Source: Amycolatopsis keratiniphila subsp. keratiniphila (lineage in GTDB: Bacteria > Actinomycetota > Actinomycetes > Mycobacteriales > Pseudonocardiaceae). From it: DNA of 64,000 bases. The stretch is taken from NCBI RefSeq assembly GCF_001620365.2, contig NZ_LQMT02000042.1:62001-126000 (forward strand). Direction: 5' to 3'. Below, piece after piece: positions 42,764 through 50,316 of this stretch (the stretch's first letter is position 1; each line of letters starts with the position of its first letter). The position numbers and the translations under genes are program-made. The notes beneath the pieces were generated by a model. The model ran no database searches and was not told the DNA's origin. It worked only from the letters and a program-made list of their open reading frames with translations.

Positions 42764-43255
42764 TCAGCTCCCTAGGCTGCGCGACTTCTTAGTGTTCCGT
42801 GTGGACTCGGGCGCCCTGTGTAGTTTGATCACCGCGGCATCGTGGAGGTAGCGGGCCCGCGCGTCGTCGCCGCTGAATCGTCCGATCGTTCGGCCCTCGG
42901 CCTCGATCTCGTCAAACGACATCGTCTCTACGCGCGCGATCTCGGCCGGTGTCCACTCGGCGATCAACGCGCGGGGATTCCCGCCGGCCGCGGGGACCGG
43001 TGGCGTTTCGGGTTTTGGTGTCGGCTCGCCGCCGTCGAGGATCGCGTCGATACTGCCGCGCTCCCACTCGAGTGCGTCCTCTATCGCGTACTTCGTATCG
43101 GTCGTCAGCTCACCCTTGCCACTGCGTACGCGTCCGAGTGTGGCTATGGACAGGACGGCGCGTTTCGCGACGTCCTGCCACTTGATGCGCAGATACGCCC
43201 GTCTGTCGTCCATCTTCTCAGCGAGCGCAGCCCGCCCCCGTGCGTTCTCAGTCAT
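42764..43255 (-). CDS. Phage repressor-like DNA-binding protein
   Basis: The product has 163 residues from ATG 43255 (GGAGGGG upstream). The N-terminal DRRAYLRIKWQDVAKRAVLSIATLGRVRSGKGEL is a helix-turn-helix of XRE type. A proline-rich linker and a C-terminal helical domain follow. It is transcribed away from the Cro-like gene and the shared gap carries repeated TCATGA sites. Its own start codon overlaps one of these sites, which fits autorepression. Confidence 0.75.
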   Translation of the reverse strand: MTENARGRAALAEKMDDRRAYLRIKWQDVAKRAVLSIATLGRVRSGKGELTTDTKYAIEDALEWERGSIDAILDGGEPTPKPETPPVPAAGGNPRALIAEWTPAEIARVETMSFDEIEAEGRTIGRFSGDDARARYLHDAAVIKLHRAPESTRNTKKSRSLGS

Positions 43256-43386
43256 GAGCCCGTTCCCCTCCGTAAGTGCTCATGAGTGCACATTACTGCA
43301 CGCGGGACGTTGTGACCAGACAGTGACCTAGATCCACTGCTCATGACTTGTCATGACTGCTCATGAGACGTAGCTTCTGCTCATGC
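43252..43386. promoter_or_regulatory. Operator array of TCATGA repeats in immunity region
   Basis: TCATGA occurs at 43252, 43280, 43341, 43351 and 43361, and TCATGC at 43381. Several sit in the longer context CTGCTCATGA. Three copies are spaced by exactly 10 bases and the fourth by 20, so they face the same side of the helix. The outer copies overlap the start codons of both divergent genes. This is the expected layout of a lysis-lysogeny switch. Confidence 0.75.
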
Positions 43387-43652
43387 CTCGCAAGCCATCC
43401 ATCCTCCCGTTCGACCGGGAAAAGTCGCGGGAGCTGCGCGAAAAGAGCGGGCTCTACCTGCAGCAATTCGCGACCAAGATTGAAGAAGTCACCGGCCACA
43501 CCGTGTCCCGGCACACCCTCGGCCGCATCGAACGGGGTGACTTCCGTCCCAACGCCCCGCTTCTCAAGGCGATGGCGGACACGTTCAACGCCCTCGCGGG
43601 CGACGGCGACCGCGTCACCGTTGACGACCTCTTACTCAAGGTCGCGGCGTGA
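43383..43652 (+). CDS. Cro-like XRE DNA-binding protein
   Basis: The product has 89 residues. SRELREKSGLYLQQFATKIEEVTGHTVSRHTLGRIERGDFRP is a complete helix-turn-helix. It is the first rightward gene after the operator array. Its start codon lies inside a TCATG site, so it is probably repressed by the lysogenic repressor. The next small gene overlaps its stop. Confidence 0.8.
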   Translation: MPRKPSILPFDREKSRELREKSGLYLQQFATKIEEVTGHTVSRHTLGRIERGDFRPNAPLLKAMADTFNALAGDGDRVTVDDLLLKVAA

Positions 43653-43804
43653 TCGTCCAGGCCGCGCCGGGGGAGACCCGCGAACAGTTCATCCGGCGCG
43701 TGGTCGCCACGGCGAACCCCTTGAGCCCGACCGAACGGCAGCGAGTCCGGCAGATGTTGCCCCCGGTCCGCCGTAGTCCTCAGGCCGTCAGCAAGGCCGC
43801 CTGA
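43649..43804 (+). CDS. Small phage protein of unknown function
   Basis: The product has 51 residues from GTG 43649, overlapping the Cro stop (GTGA). It begins VIVQAAPGETREQFIRRVVA and has the helical run NPLSPTERQRVRQMLPPVRR. No family recognised; overlap and coding pattern support a real gene. Its position suggests a regulatory or excision-related role, but this is unproven. Confidence 0.55.
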   Translation: MIVQAAPGETREQFIRRVVATANPLSPTERQRVRQMLPPVRRSPQAVSKAA

Positions 43805-43897
43805 ACCCCAGCCCCTGCAAGAAAAGAGCCCGCCTCGCGCATGCAGGCACGAGACGGGCAAGGCCCCGCGGGGCCCCGACCAAGAGGAAGTGCCCTC

Positions 43898-44329
43898 ATG
43901 ATCGCAGCGAAGGATACCGCCACCGGCGGCCGCCATCGTTCGTGTCGCCCGACGTCGTTCCGGGCGTGGTTCCGCCGGGTGACCGGCCGCGCGTTCGTCG
44001 CGCCGGTCGAGGCGACCCGGATCCTTCCGGCCGTCGGCGACCTGATCGACCACCCCGACGTGCGGGCGATGCAGCTGCGCACGCTCGGCGACGTCGAGGT
44101 CGTGTTCGCGCCGGAGTTCCTGCCGGGTGACTGCGGGTGGTGTCCCGGATCGCGCCGGATCACCACCGTGCGGGTGCACGGCGCCCCGGACCCGCACGAC
44201 CCGCACAACCCGCTGCAGGTGGCCGAGGTGTGCCACGTCTGCGCGATGCGCCCCTACGGCCCGGTGCGGCAGGCCCTTGTCGAGCGCATCGACTTCACGC
44301 GCCCGATCCGTCTCGAGGTGTGCCCGTGA
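43898..44329 (+). CDS. Phage protein with CxxC zinc motifs
   Basis: The product has 143 residues from ATG 43898 (AAGAGGAAG upstream). It has a basic N-terminus, CGWCPGSRRITTVRVHG, and VCHVCAMRPYG; the two CxxC pairs are spaced for a zinc ribbon. The function is unknown. It begins the run of overlapping early genes. Confidence 0.6.
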   Translation: MIAAKDTATGGRHRSCRPTSFRAWFRRVTGRAFVAPVEATRILPAVGDLIDHPDVRAMQLRTLGDVEVVFAPEFLPGDCGWCPGSRRITTVRVHGAPDPHDPHNPLQVAEVCHVCAMRPYGPVRQALVERIDFTRPIRLEVCP

Positions 44330-44628
44330 CCGCGGATCGGCTGACCGAGGCGCAGCTGCGCGAGGCGCTCAACGTCTTCACGTCCACGCTGCGGCAGGAA
44401 CGCGACCAGGCCGAGACGCTCGCGAAGGGCGGCGCGTGGCGCGAGGGCGCCCGCGTCGGTGGTCTGTCGTCCGCGCTGTCGCTGCTGTGGCAGCTGACGG
44501 GCGGCGAGTTCGGCGAGGACCCCGAGGAACGCACGCGGCAGGTGTTCGGCGACCTCGACCGCACGGTCGCCGAGGTCCGCGCCGACCGCGCCGCCGAGGT
44601 CGACGGCGAGCGGGGCGGGCAGCGATGA
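44326..44628 (+). CDS. Early phage protein of unknown function
   Basis: The product has 100 residues from GTG 44326, overlapping the upstream stop. It is largely helical (TEAQLREALNVFTSTLRQER and GGLSSALSLLWQL). No family recognised. It is coupled by overlap on both sides. Confidence 0.55.
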   Translation: MTADRLTEAQLREALNVFTSTLRQERDQAETLAKGGAWREGARVGGLSSALSLLWQLTGGEFGEDPEERTRQVFGDLDRTVAEVRADRAAEVDGERGGQR

Positions 44629-44879
44629 CGGTCCGCCTCGACATCCCGCCGCCCCCGCCGTCGCAGCCGCGGCCCGTCCCGGTCCCGCCGCGGCTCGAGG
44701 TGCGCGAGTCGTTCGACGGCGTGGTCGCGATCCGGAGCGACCGCGGCGGGTGCCTGCGCCGCCCGTGGTCGGTCGTCTACGTACCGCCGGGTTTCCGCCT
44801 CGCCCATGTCCTGCAGGCCCTCCGCGACGACCAGGTCGCCGGATGGGTGCCCCTTGTCCAGGAAGGAACGTCCTCATGA
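44625..44879 (+). CDS. Early phage protein of unknown function
   Basis: The product has 84 residues from ATG 44625. A proline-rich N-terminus (PPPPPSQPRPVPVPPRL) precedes a compact domain (SFDGVVAIRSDRGG, VVYVPPGFRLAHVLQALRDD). No family recognised. It overlaps the upstream gene and the SALP gene by four bases each, so it is translated with SALP. Confidence 0.55.
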   Translation: MTVRLDIPPPPPSQPRPVPVPPRLEVRESFDGVVAIRSDRGGCLRRPWSVVYVPPGFRLAHVLQALRDDQVAGWVPLVQEGTSS

Positions 44880-45322
44880 TCGAGGCCCGCGAGATCTCCT
44901 ACTTCTCCCGCGCACGGCTGATCGTGCGCAAGCTCGGCGCGGACGCGTCCGCACAAGCTCGGCTTGTCGGGATCGAATGGCGCTACGACCGCGCCGACCC
45001 GTGGGCGATCACGATGCTGATCACCGGCACCCCCTACGTGTTCCGGTTCGCCCGCGAGCTACTCGACCGCGGCCGGATCGAACCTGTCGGAGCCGACGGT
45101 TTCGTGTTCGTGCAGCCGTTGTTGTCGCAGTGGGTCGAGGTCACGGTGCGCTGTGGCTGCGAGCGCAACTGTTCGTCGTCGCTGTTCTCGTTCGATCACA
45201 GCGAGATCGACAACGTGCTCGACGTCACCGAACAGCTTGTGCCGCTCGGCGCCGAGGCCGACCAGGTCGACGAGGCCGCGATCGACGCCGAACTCGCCCG
45301 CATGACATCGGGCGCGGCGTGA
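44876..45322 (+). CDS. SsgA-like (SALP) sporulation/cell-division regulator encoded by prophage
   Basis: The product has 148 residues. Residues 33-110 follow the SsgA/SsgB pattern: IEWRYDRADPWAITMLITG, FRFARELLDRGRIEPVGADG and FVFVQPLLSQWVEVTV. In host SALPs the same positions read YDxADPYAV, VFARDLLxEG and GDVxVWP. The C-terminal part (SLFSFDHSEIDNVLDVTEQLVPLGAE) matches the helix that ends in the VPxGxE motif. Host SALPs localise septal proteins such as FtsZ in actinobacteria. This copy sits in the early operon, overlapping neighbours. Confidence 0.85.
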   Translation: MIEAREISYFSRARLIVRKLGADASAQARLVGIEWRYDRADPWAITMLITGTPYVFRFARELLDRGRIEPVGADGFVFVQPLLSQWVEVTVRCGCERNCSSSLFSFDHSEIDNVLDVTEQLVPLGAEADQVDEAAIDAELARMTSGAA

Positions 45323-45795
45323 GCACGCGTTCGCACCTGTCGGTGGTGGGCGGCGACGGCGACCGCCGTCCCGCCCGCCGCCGCAAGACCGACACGACGA
45401 TCGTGTCGGGTTACGACTACCCGCGTAACCCGCTGCTGCAGTACAAGCCCGGCCCGGATCCCACCGGCTGCCCCGCGTGCGCGTGGCGCAAGGTCGAACT
45501 CTGCCCGGTTCACCTGACGTGGCAGGCCGCGGCGGACTACTACGGCCACGCCGCCGTGGCTGCGCCGGACCCGACGGACTACCCGACCACCCCGCCCGCG
45601 TTCGAGGTCGACCAGCCGCTGTTGCTGCGCGGCAACCTGCGCTGCGCCGTGACCCGTCGCGAGTGGACGGCCGTCGGGTGGGTGTACCTGGTCGCGCTCC
45701 ACCCGCGCGGCGCCCCCGCCTCGGCCCGTGAAGCCGAGTTCACCGCGCTGCCGCCCGGTGAGCACCACGACACCACGAAGGGAACGCACACATGA
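45319..45795 (+). CDS. Phage protein with zinc-binding Cys/His motif
   Basis: The product has 158 residues from GTG 45319, overlapping the SALP stop. It has GCPACAWRKVELCPVHLTW, a CxxC-CxxH cluster for zinc, then a domain (QPLLLRGNLRCAVTRREWTA, GWVYLVALHP). Unknown family. Its place between SALP and FtsK-gamma genes suggests a joint role. Confidence 0.6.
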   Translation: MSTRSHLSVVGGDGDRRPARRRKTDTTIVSGYDYPRNPLLQYKPGPDPTGCPACAWRKVELCPVHLTWQAAADYYGHAAVAAPDPTDYPTTPPAFEVDQPLLLRGNLRCAVTRREWTAVGWVYLVALHPRGAPASAREAEFTALPPGEHHDTTKGTHT

Positions 45796-46454
45796 GTGTG
45801 AGCCTGTCCGGGCGGCTGCCCAAGGACGACAAGAACGGTCTCGGCAAGATCTCGGCGACGCTGGTCGAGGACTCGGCGAGCACGCACCTGATCGTCGCCG
45901 TCGTCGACTGCGCGACGGTCACGACCAACATGGACACCGGCGAGGTGATCCCGACCGCGCGCATTGTCGCCGTCGAGGCGTTCCCCGGTTCGACCGCGGA
46001 CGCTAAGCAGCTGCGCCGGATATGGCTCGAGGCGTACGAGAAGCGGACCGGGCAGCAGCAGGCGTTGCCGTTCGAGAAGACCAGGACCGCCCCGGCCAAC
46101 GACGCCGGCGACTTGCTGCGCGACGGCGCCGGGGTGGTCGTGTCGTTCCCCGGCCCGAACTCGAGCAAGACCCCGGAAGAGGTCGACCTGATTTGCCAGG
46201 CCGCCGATTTGGTGATTACGGCGAACCTCGCGTCGGTGTCCATGCTCGCCCGCAAGCTGCGCATCGGGCGCGAGACCGCCGACCGGCTCATGCAGGAGCT
46301 ACGGCGCCGGGGTGTGGTCGGCGACGCCGAGGACAGCAAGGAACCCCCGGTACTTGTGGAGGTCGCCGACCTGCCCGCGATCGTCGAGGCGATCCGCGGA
46401 CCGCGCGCCGACGAGGACCAGGCCGACGACGTCACCGATCCGGAGCAGTCGTGA
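45792..46454 (+). CDS. Phage protein with C-terminal FtsK-gamma domain
   Basis: The product has 220 residues. The N-terminal half (SVSLSGRLPKDDKNGLGKIS, LIVAVVDCATVTTNMDTGEV and LRRIWLEAYEKRTG) has no family I can name. Residues 131-185 are a winged helix matching FtsK gamma: DLICQAADLVITANLASVSM then RIGRETADRLMQELRRRGVV. In FtsK this domain reads oriented chromosome motifs; here the motor is missing. ATG 45792 overlaps the upstream stop. Confidence 0.8.
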   Translation: MSVSLSGRLPKDDKNGLGKISATLVEDSASTHLIVAVVDCATVTTNMDTGEVIPTARIVAVEAFPGSTADAKQLRRIWLEAYEKRTGQQQALPFEKTRTAPANDAGDLLRDGAGVVVSFPGPNSSKTPEEVDLICQAADLVITANLASVSMLARKLRIGRETADRLMQELRRRGVVGDAEDSKEPPVLVEVADLPAIVEAIRGPRADEDQADDVTDPEQS

Positions 46455-46783
46455 CGTGCGCGCCCCGCCCGCGCGAGGACCTCACGACCGTGATCCGGCA
46501 GGCCACCGCGCAGTGGGCCCGCCGCCACAACGCCGAGGCCCCGCTGCCCGACTTCGCGGCCTACCTCGCGGACAACGTCCAACACCGGGTGATCGACCCG
46601 CTGTTCGCCGACAGCCGCGCCTACCTCGCCGCGCTCGAGGTCGACAACGCCGTGTTGGCCGACGAAACCGCCCGCCTCGGCGAGGCGCTCAAGGCGCAGA
46701 CCCTCGCCGCCGAGACCGCCGTCGCCGAACTCGCGCAGTACCGCTCGACCACCCCCGAACTCGACGAGAGGACACCAGCATGA
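46451..46783 (+). CDS. Early phage coiled-coil-like protein
   Basis: The product has 110 residues from GTG 46451, overlapping the upstream gene. The C-terminal part (AALEVDNAVLADETARLGEA and AQTLAAETAVAELAQY) has heptad character. The N-terminus is DLTTVIRQATAQWARRHNAE. No family recognised. Confidence 0.55.
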   Translation: MTCAPRPREDLTTVIRQATAQWARRHNAEAPLPDFAAYLADNVQHRVIDPLFADSRAYLAALEVDNAVLADETARLGEALKAQTLAAETAVAELAQYRSTTPELDERTPA

Positions 46784-47058
46784 CCGAACAGACGATGTCG
46801 GTCCGGGTGATCGACCGGTCGGGTTGGGGGACTTCGGCGCCGTATCCCGCCATCCGACGTGTCGAGATCTCCCGTTGTTGCCCCACGTGTGGCGGGCAGC
46901 GCGGCGAGCCCCGGAACCACAACTTTTACGAGGACGGACAGCACTTGTCGTGCGACGTCTGGGACAACCCGTGCGGCCACGTGGACATGCACGAAGCCGT
47001 TCTCGCAGAGGCAAAAGCCGACCAAACCAAAGGAGAGTGCCAGCATGGCCGCCACTGA
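46780..47058 (+). CDS. Small phage protein with zinc-finger-like motif
   Basis: The product has 92 residues. Motif CCPTCGGQRGEPRNHNFYED with later SCDVWDNPCGH and HEAV provides several possible Cys/His metal ligands. It probably binds zinc and nucleic acid. Overlaps its upstream neighbour by four bases; the next gene starts inside its end (47045). Confidence 0.6.
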   Translation: MTEQTMSVRVIDRSGWGTSAPYPAIRRVEISRCCPTCGGQRGEPRNHNFYEDGQHLSCDVWDNPCGHVDMHEAVLAEAKADQTKGECQHGRH

Positions 47059-47392
47059 CCAGGCGCCGTCCATGACGGACGCCGATCGCGATCTGTGGCG
47101 CGAGCGGTTCGCCCGCGCCGCGCGCGAACCCGTCCGCGCCGCCGATATGGCCCCGGTTCTCGCCGTCCTGGTCGAGGCGCTCGAGACCGTCAACACCGCG
47201 CACGCGCAGCTGCTCGCCGCCGACGGTCTGCTCGAGACGCTGTTCGGCTACCTCGCCAACGGCGAGCGCGGCAACCCCGGCGAACCTGCCCGCCGCACCG
47301 GCTGGATCCGGCAGCGCCGGATCGACGAACTCGGCGAGCGGCTGCGCGCGTGGCGCGCGTCGTGGGCGCCGACGGAATCGGAGGTGTTCTGA
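47045..47392 (+). CDS. Early phage helical protein of unknown function
   Basis: The product has 115 residues from ATG 47045 and is mostly helical (AADMAPVLAVLVEALETVNT, then RRIDELGERLRAWRASW). It overlaps the zinc-motif gene by 14 bases. No family recognised. Confidence 0.55.
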   Translation: MAATDQAPSMTDADRDLWRERFARAAREPVRAADMAPVLAVLVEALETVNTAHAQLLAADGLLETLFGYLANGERGNPGEPARRTGWIRQRRIDELGERLRAWRASWAPTESEVF

Positions 47393-47781
47393 TGGGACTC
47401 AACGTCACTGAGGCGAACTCGGCCAACGTCGTGCTCCGGTACGTGATCGCGCTGCAGACCGCCTACCGGCCGCCGACCGCCCGCGAACTCGAGGGAATGC
47501 AGGACCTCGCCCGCGGCGCCACCAAGCGGCTGCTCGCCGGGCTCAACGAGACGCACGTCGCCGAGGCGTTCGCTCGCCCCGCCGAACGATACGACCTCGA
47601 CGACTCCCGGCATCCCGTGTGGGGCGCCGTGTGCGACAAGGCCGGAACGCTCGAGGCGGTCATTGCCGCGGCCGACGCGCCCGACCCGGTCGACGCGTTC
47701 ACCCGGCTGCTGGCCGAGGTCGTGCGCGACGTCGTCGCCCTGTACGACCCGTGGACGCCCGTCACGGCGGGGGGCGCGTGA
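47392..47781 (+). CDS. Early phage protein of unknown function
   Basis: The product has 129 residues. Its start shares a base with the upstream stop (TGATG). It is helical with VVLRYVIALQTAYRPPTARE and FTRLLAEVVRDVVALYDPW. No family recognised. Confidence 0.55.
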   Translation: MGLNVTEANSANVVLRYVIALQTAYRPPTARELEGMQDLARGATKRLLAGLNETHVAEAFARPAERYDLDDSRHPVWGAVCDKAGTLEAVIAAADAPDPVDAFTRLLAEVVRDVVALYDPWTPVTAGGA

Positions 47782-48014
47782 TGGCTACCCGGAAACGCGT
47801 CCGCATCGTCGCGCTTGACCGCGCCGCCCGCGTGCTGGTCGACGGCGTCGACATCTCCGGAGTCATCTCCGGGGTCGAGATCTCCCTGTCGCCGGGGCAG
47901 CCCGCCGAGGTCACGCTGCGCGTGCCGCGCGCCAACGTGGTGCTCGACGGCCTTGCCGACCTCGCCGTCGTCGCCGACGACACCGCCCCGCACAGCGAGG
48001 GGCCGACGGCATGA
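47781..48014 (+). CDS. Small basic-N-terminus phage protein
   Basis: The product has 77 residues. It begins MATRKRVRIVALDRAARVLV and continues as alternating strands (DGVDISGVISGVEISLSPGQ). The short beta-rich pattern might be a nucleic-acid or structural protein. Unknown. Overlaps both neighbours. Confidence 0.5.
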   Translation: MATRKRVRIVALDRAARVLVDGVDISGVISGVEISLSPGQPAEVTLRVPRANVVLDGLADLAVVADDTAPHSEGPTA

Positions 48015-48445
48015 GCGACCAGAACGACACCCGCGAGCACATCGTCGACACGGCCGCCGTGTTCCTGCGCGCGGCCGGCGCCGACTCGCCGGAGACGGCC
48101 GACGCCGTGGTCGCCGAGTACCTCGGCGACGGCGACCCGATCGAGCGCTACGGCCGGTTGTGGTCGCTGATCTCGGTCGGGCTGGTCGTGGTCGGCGAGA
48201 CGCTGCGCGCGCTGATGAACCCGCCCGGGCCGGTCGCGCTCGAGGCCGAGGAAACCCCCGACCCGACCGAACTCACGGCAATGAAGGCGATCACGGCGCA
48301 GGTGAACCTCGACGGCGAGGCCGCGCAGGACGTCGTCACCGGGCACGTGGCCGCCGAGGGGCTCGAGGGGCTTGTCGACCTGCTGCGCGCGTTCCTCGAC
48401 GTCTACCGGCTCAACGCGATTTGGGGATCGGAGACGACGACGTGA
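48011..48445 (+). CDS. Early phage helical protein of unknown function
   Basis: The product has 144 residues, acidic and helical (HIVDTAAVFLRAAGADSPET, LVDLLRAFLDVYRLNAIWG). One hydrophobic stretch (LISVGLVVVGETLRALM) is amphipathic rather than clearly membrane-spanning. Starts four bases before the upstream stop. Confidence 0.55.
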   Translation: MSDQNDTREHIVDTAAVFLRAAGADSPETADAVVAEYLGDGDPIERYGRLWSLISVGLVVVGETLRALMNPPGPVALEAEETPDPTELTAMKAITAQVNLDGEAAQDVVTGHVAAEGLEGLVDLLRAFLDVYRLNAIWGSETTT

Positions 48446-48564
48446 CCGACCCCGAGGAACTGCTGCGCAAGTGGCGCGAGGACATCGACAGCGTGCCCTA
48501 CCCCGACCCCGACCCCGACGACGCCGATCCCGGCGATCGCCCTGCAGACACGGGCGGTCGCTGA
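48442..48564 (+). CDS. Very small acidic phage protein
   Basis: The product has 40 residues from GTG 48442, overlapping the upstream stop. It begins VTDPEELLRKWREDIDSV and ends in a repeated Pro-Asp stretch (PYPDPDPDDADPGD). It is the last gene before a terminator, closing the early operon. Confidence 0.5.
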   Translation: MTDPEELLRKWREDIDSVPYPDPDPDDADPGDRPADTGGR

Positions 48565-48570
48565 CCGGGC

Positions 48571-48601
48571 GGGGCCGGAGTCGCTACGGCGACCCGGCCC
48601 C
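48571..48601 (+). terminator. Hairpin after early operon
   Basis: GGGGCCGG and CCGGCCCC (8 bp, perfect) enclose a further 5-bp pairing (GTCGC/GCGAC) with a TACG loop and one bulged A. CGCTTT follows. It separates the early block from the HNH gene at 48708; a 29-codon frame (48631-48720, AAGGAG upstream) in between may be a leader peptide. Confidence 0.7.
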
Positions 48602-48707
48602 GCTTTCCAACTGGGACAAGGAGAAACCCCGTGATCCACCGGCACGACCCCGCCAACCCGGCGCCCGCGCGGCGCCGGGTTTCCGCGCGTATTCCGGGCG
48701 GTGCCTC

Positions 48708-49715
48708 ATGCCGTGGCTGAGGCTCAACGACGTCGGCTACGACGACCCTCTCGTGCACGCCGTCGGCAACAGCGCGTACGGGGCCCTGACGCGCCTCAAG
48801 CAGTACGCGAGCGCCCAGCGCACCGACGGGTGGCTGCCCGCCCTCAAAACTCGCCAGATCGCCACACGGCGCGAACTCAAGGCGTTGACCAACGTCCGTC
48901 TCGGCGACGGCCCGCCGATGCTCCACCAGCCCGGCGACGAGTGCCGATGCCTCGAGGGAAAGAAGTGGCCCGAGGCGCTCGGCGGGTACTGGGTGCACGC
49001 CTTCCTCGACGAGAACCCCTCACGGGCCGAGAACGACGTGCACCGCGCCAAGACGCGCGAACTCAAGGACAAGGAACTCAGGGCCGCGGTCAAGGGCCGC
49101 GACGGCATGTTCTGCAGGTACTGCGGCATCACCGTGAAGTGGGCCGACCGCAAGACCCCGGCTGGTGGCGTGCTCGACCATGTCGACCCGAAGATCGCCG
49201 CCGGTGCCGACAACCTTGTCGTGGCCTGCCGCGGCTGCAACGGCCGCAAGAAGGACTGCACCCCCGAGGCCGCCGGGCTCATCCTGCTGCCCCCGCCGAA
49301 CCTCGCCGCGATCAACGCGGAATCAACGCCGGATCAACCGCCGATCACCGACCGATCACCGGATCGACCAGAAACCGACCCGGATCCCGCGCAGAACACC
49401 ACTCAGACCGAAAACCAGGCCCCACCAGCGGAATCCGACACCAACACCAGGCCCGACCCTGCCCAAAACCAGCCACAGAACCCCATGATCACCGACGGAA
49501 TCACCGACGCGATGACTACCGGGACGGGTAGGGGACGGGACGGGGTAGCTCCCCAGACAGGCCCCACCACCTACCGGGACCGCGTAGGCGATGCAGGACC
49601 CAACGGCCACCGCCCCACCGTGGGCCCCGCCGACACACCCCGCGACCAACTCGCCCCCAACCCCTACACCCGCACCGCCACCCCGCCACCGCAACCGCCG
49701 GGACATCCCCGGTGA
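48708..49715 (+). CDS. HNH-nuclease-domain phage protein with disordered tail
   Basis: The product has 335 residues. The N-terminal 120 residues (MPWLRLNDVGYDDPLVHAVG, KTRQIATRRELKALTNVRLG) look like a replisome-organiser-type helical domain. An HNH motif follows (FCRYCGITVKWADRKTPAGG, VLDHVDPKIAAGADNLV, CRGCNGRKK) with four zinc Cys. The last 130 residues are Pro/Thr/Asp/Gln-rich and disordered. It may act in replication initiation. The fusion of a replication-like domain to HNH is common in actinophages from memory. Confidence 0.65.
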   Translation: MPWLRLNDVGYDDPLVHAVGNSAYGALTRLKQYASAQRTDGWLPALKTRQIATRRELKALTNVRLGDGPPMLHQPGDECRCLEGKKWPEALGGYWVHAFLDENPSRAENDVHRAKTRELKDKELRAAVKGRDGMFCRYCGITVKWADRKTPAGGVLDHVDPKIAAGADNLVVACRGCNGRKKDCTPEAAGLILLPPPNLAAINAESTPDQPPITDRSPDRPETDPDPAQNTTQTENQAPPAESDTNTRPDPAQNQPQNPMITDGITDAMTTGTGRGRDGVAPQTGPTTYRDRVGDAGPNGHRPTVGPADTPRDQLAPNPYTRTATPPPQPPGHPR

Positions 49716-49939
49716 CTCGCTACCGGGGCCAGTTCAACAACCGCGAGCTCGACGTCCTCGCCGCGGCCGAACTCCTTGAGCGCGAACGCGAACTCGCCCT
49801 CGCCGTCGACTGCCCCGAATGCCACCAGCCCGCCGATCACCCGTGCCTCACCCCCGACGGCCGACCACTACATGCCCCCGCCCACTGGCGACGGATCCGG
49901 GCGGCCGACCTCCACCGACAGGAGCGTGACTCCCAATGA
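49712..49939 (+). CDS. Phage zinc-finger protein
   Basis: The product has 75 residues from GTG 49712. It contains DCPECHQPADHPCLTPDGRP with LHAPAHWRRI, a CxxC-C-H arrangement known in small actinophage zinc finger proteins. It overlaps the HNH gene. Probably binds nucleic acid. Confidence 0.65.
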   Translation: MTRYRGQFNNRELDVLAAAELLERERELALAVDCPECHQPADHPCLTPDGRPLHAPAHWRRIRAADLHRQERDSQ

Positions 49940-50316
49940 CCACCGAACCCGAACGCCCCGACCCGGCCGACGTCGTCGACTTCATCGAGACCGTGGTCGA
50001 CCTCGAGCCGTGGCAACGCAGGTTCGCCGAGGCCCACTTCGCCCACGTCCGGCAGGTTGACGACGTCGCCCGGTCGACGCTCGCCGCGATCGTGCCCGGA
50101 GTCGCGGCCGCCGCCGTCCACATCGGCCGGTCGTTCGCCGCGCTCGCCGAGGCAGTGCAGTCCGCGGTGCCCGCGTTCGCCGCCGTCCACGAGGTCGCCG
50201 CCCGCGACGACGCCCGGTTCGCGCGGGCGCTCGAACACCGCCGTACCCGCAACACCGGACCCGCCCGGCAGCCTCGGCCGCCGCGCACGATCAACGCGAG
50301 GGGAACCCGCCCGTGA
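49936..50316 (+). CDS. Phage helical protein of unknown function
   Basis: The product has 126 residues. It contains DVVDFIETVVDLEPWQRRFA, then a long alanine-rich helix and a basic tail (RRTRNTGPARQPRPPR). The opening resembles the start of terminase-like or helicase-like proteins (WQ near a cluster of acidic residues), but no motif is complete. Overlaps both neighbours. Confidence 0.5.
   Translation: MTTEPERPDPADVVDFIETVVDLEPWQRRFAEAHFAHVRQVDDVARSTLAAIVPGVAAAAVHIGRSFAALAEAVQSAVPAFAAVHEVAARDDARFARALEHRRTRNTGPARQPRPPRTINARGTRP

Noticed and set aside
43252..43386. The TCATGA repeats as a CRISPR array
   Set aside because: Repeats are only 6-10 bases long with no constant spacers or nearby cas genes; operators fit better.
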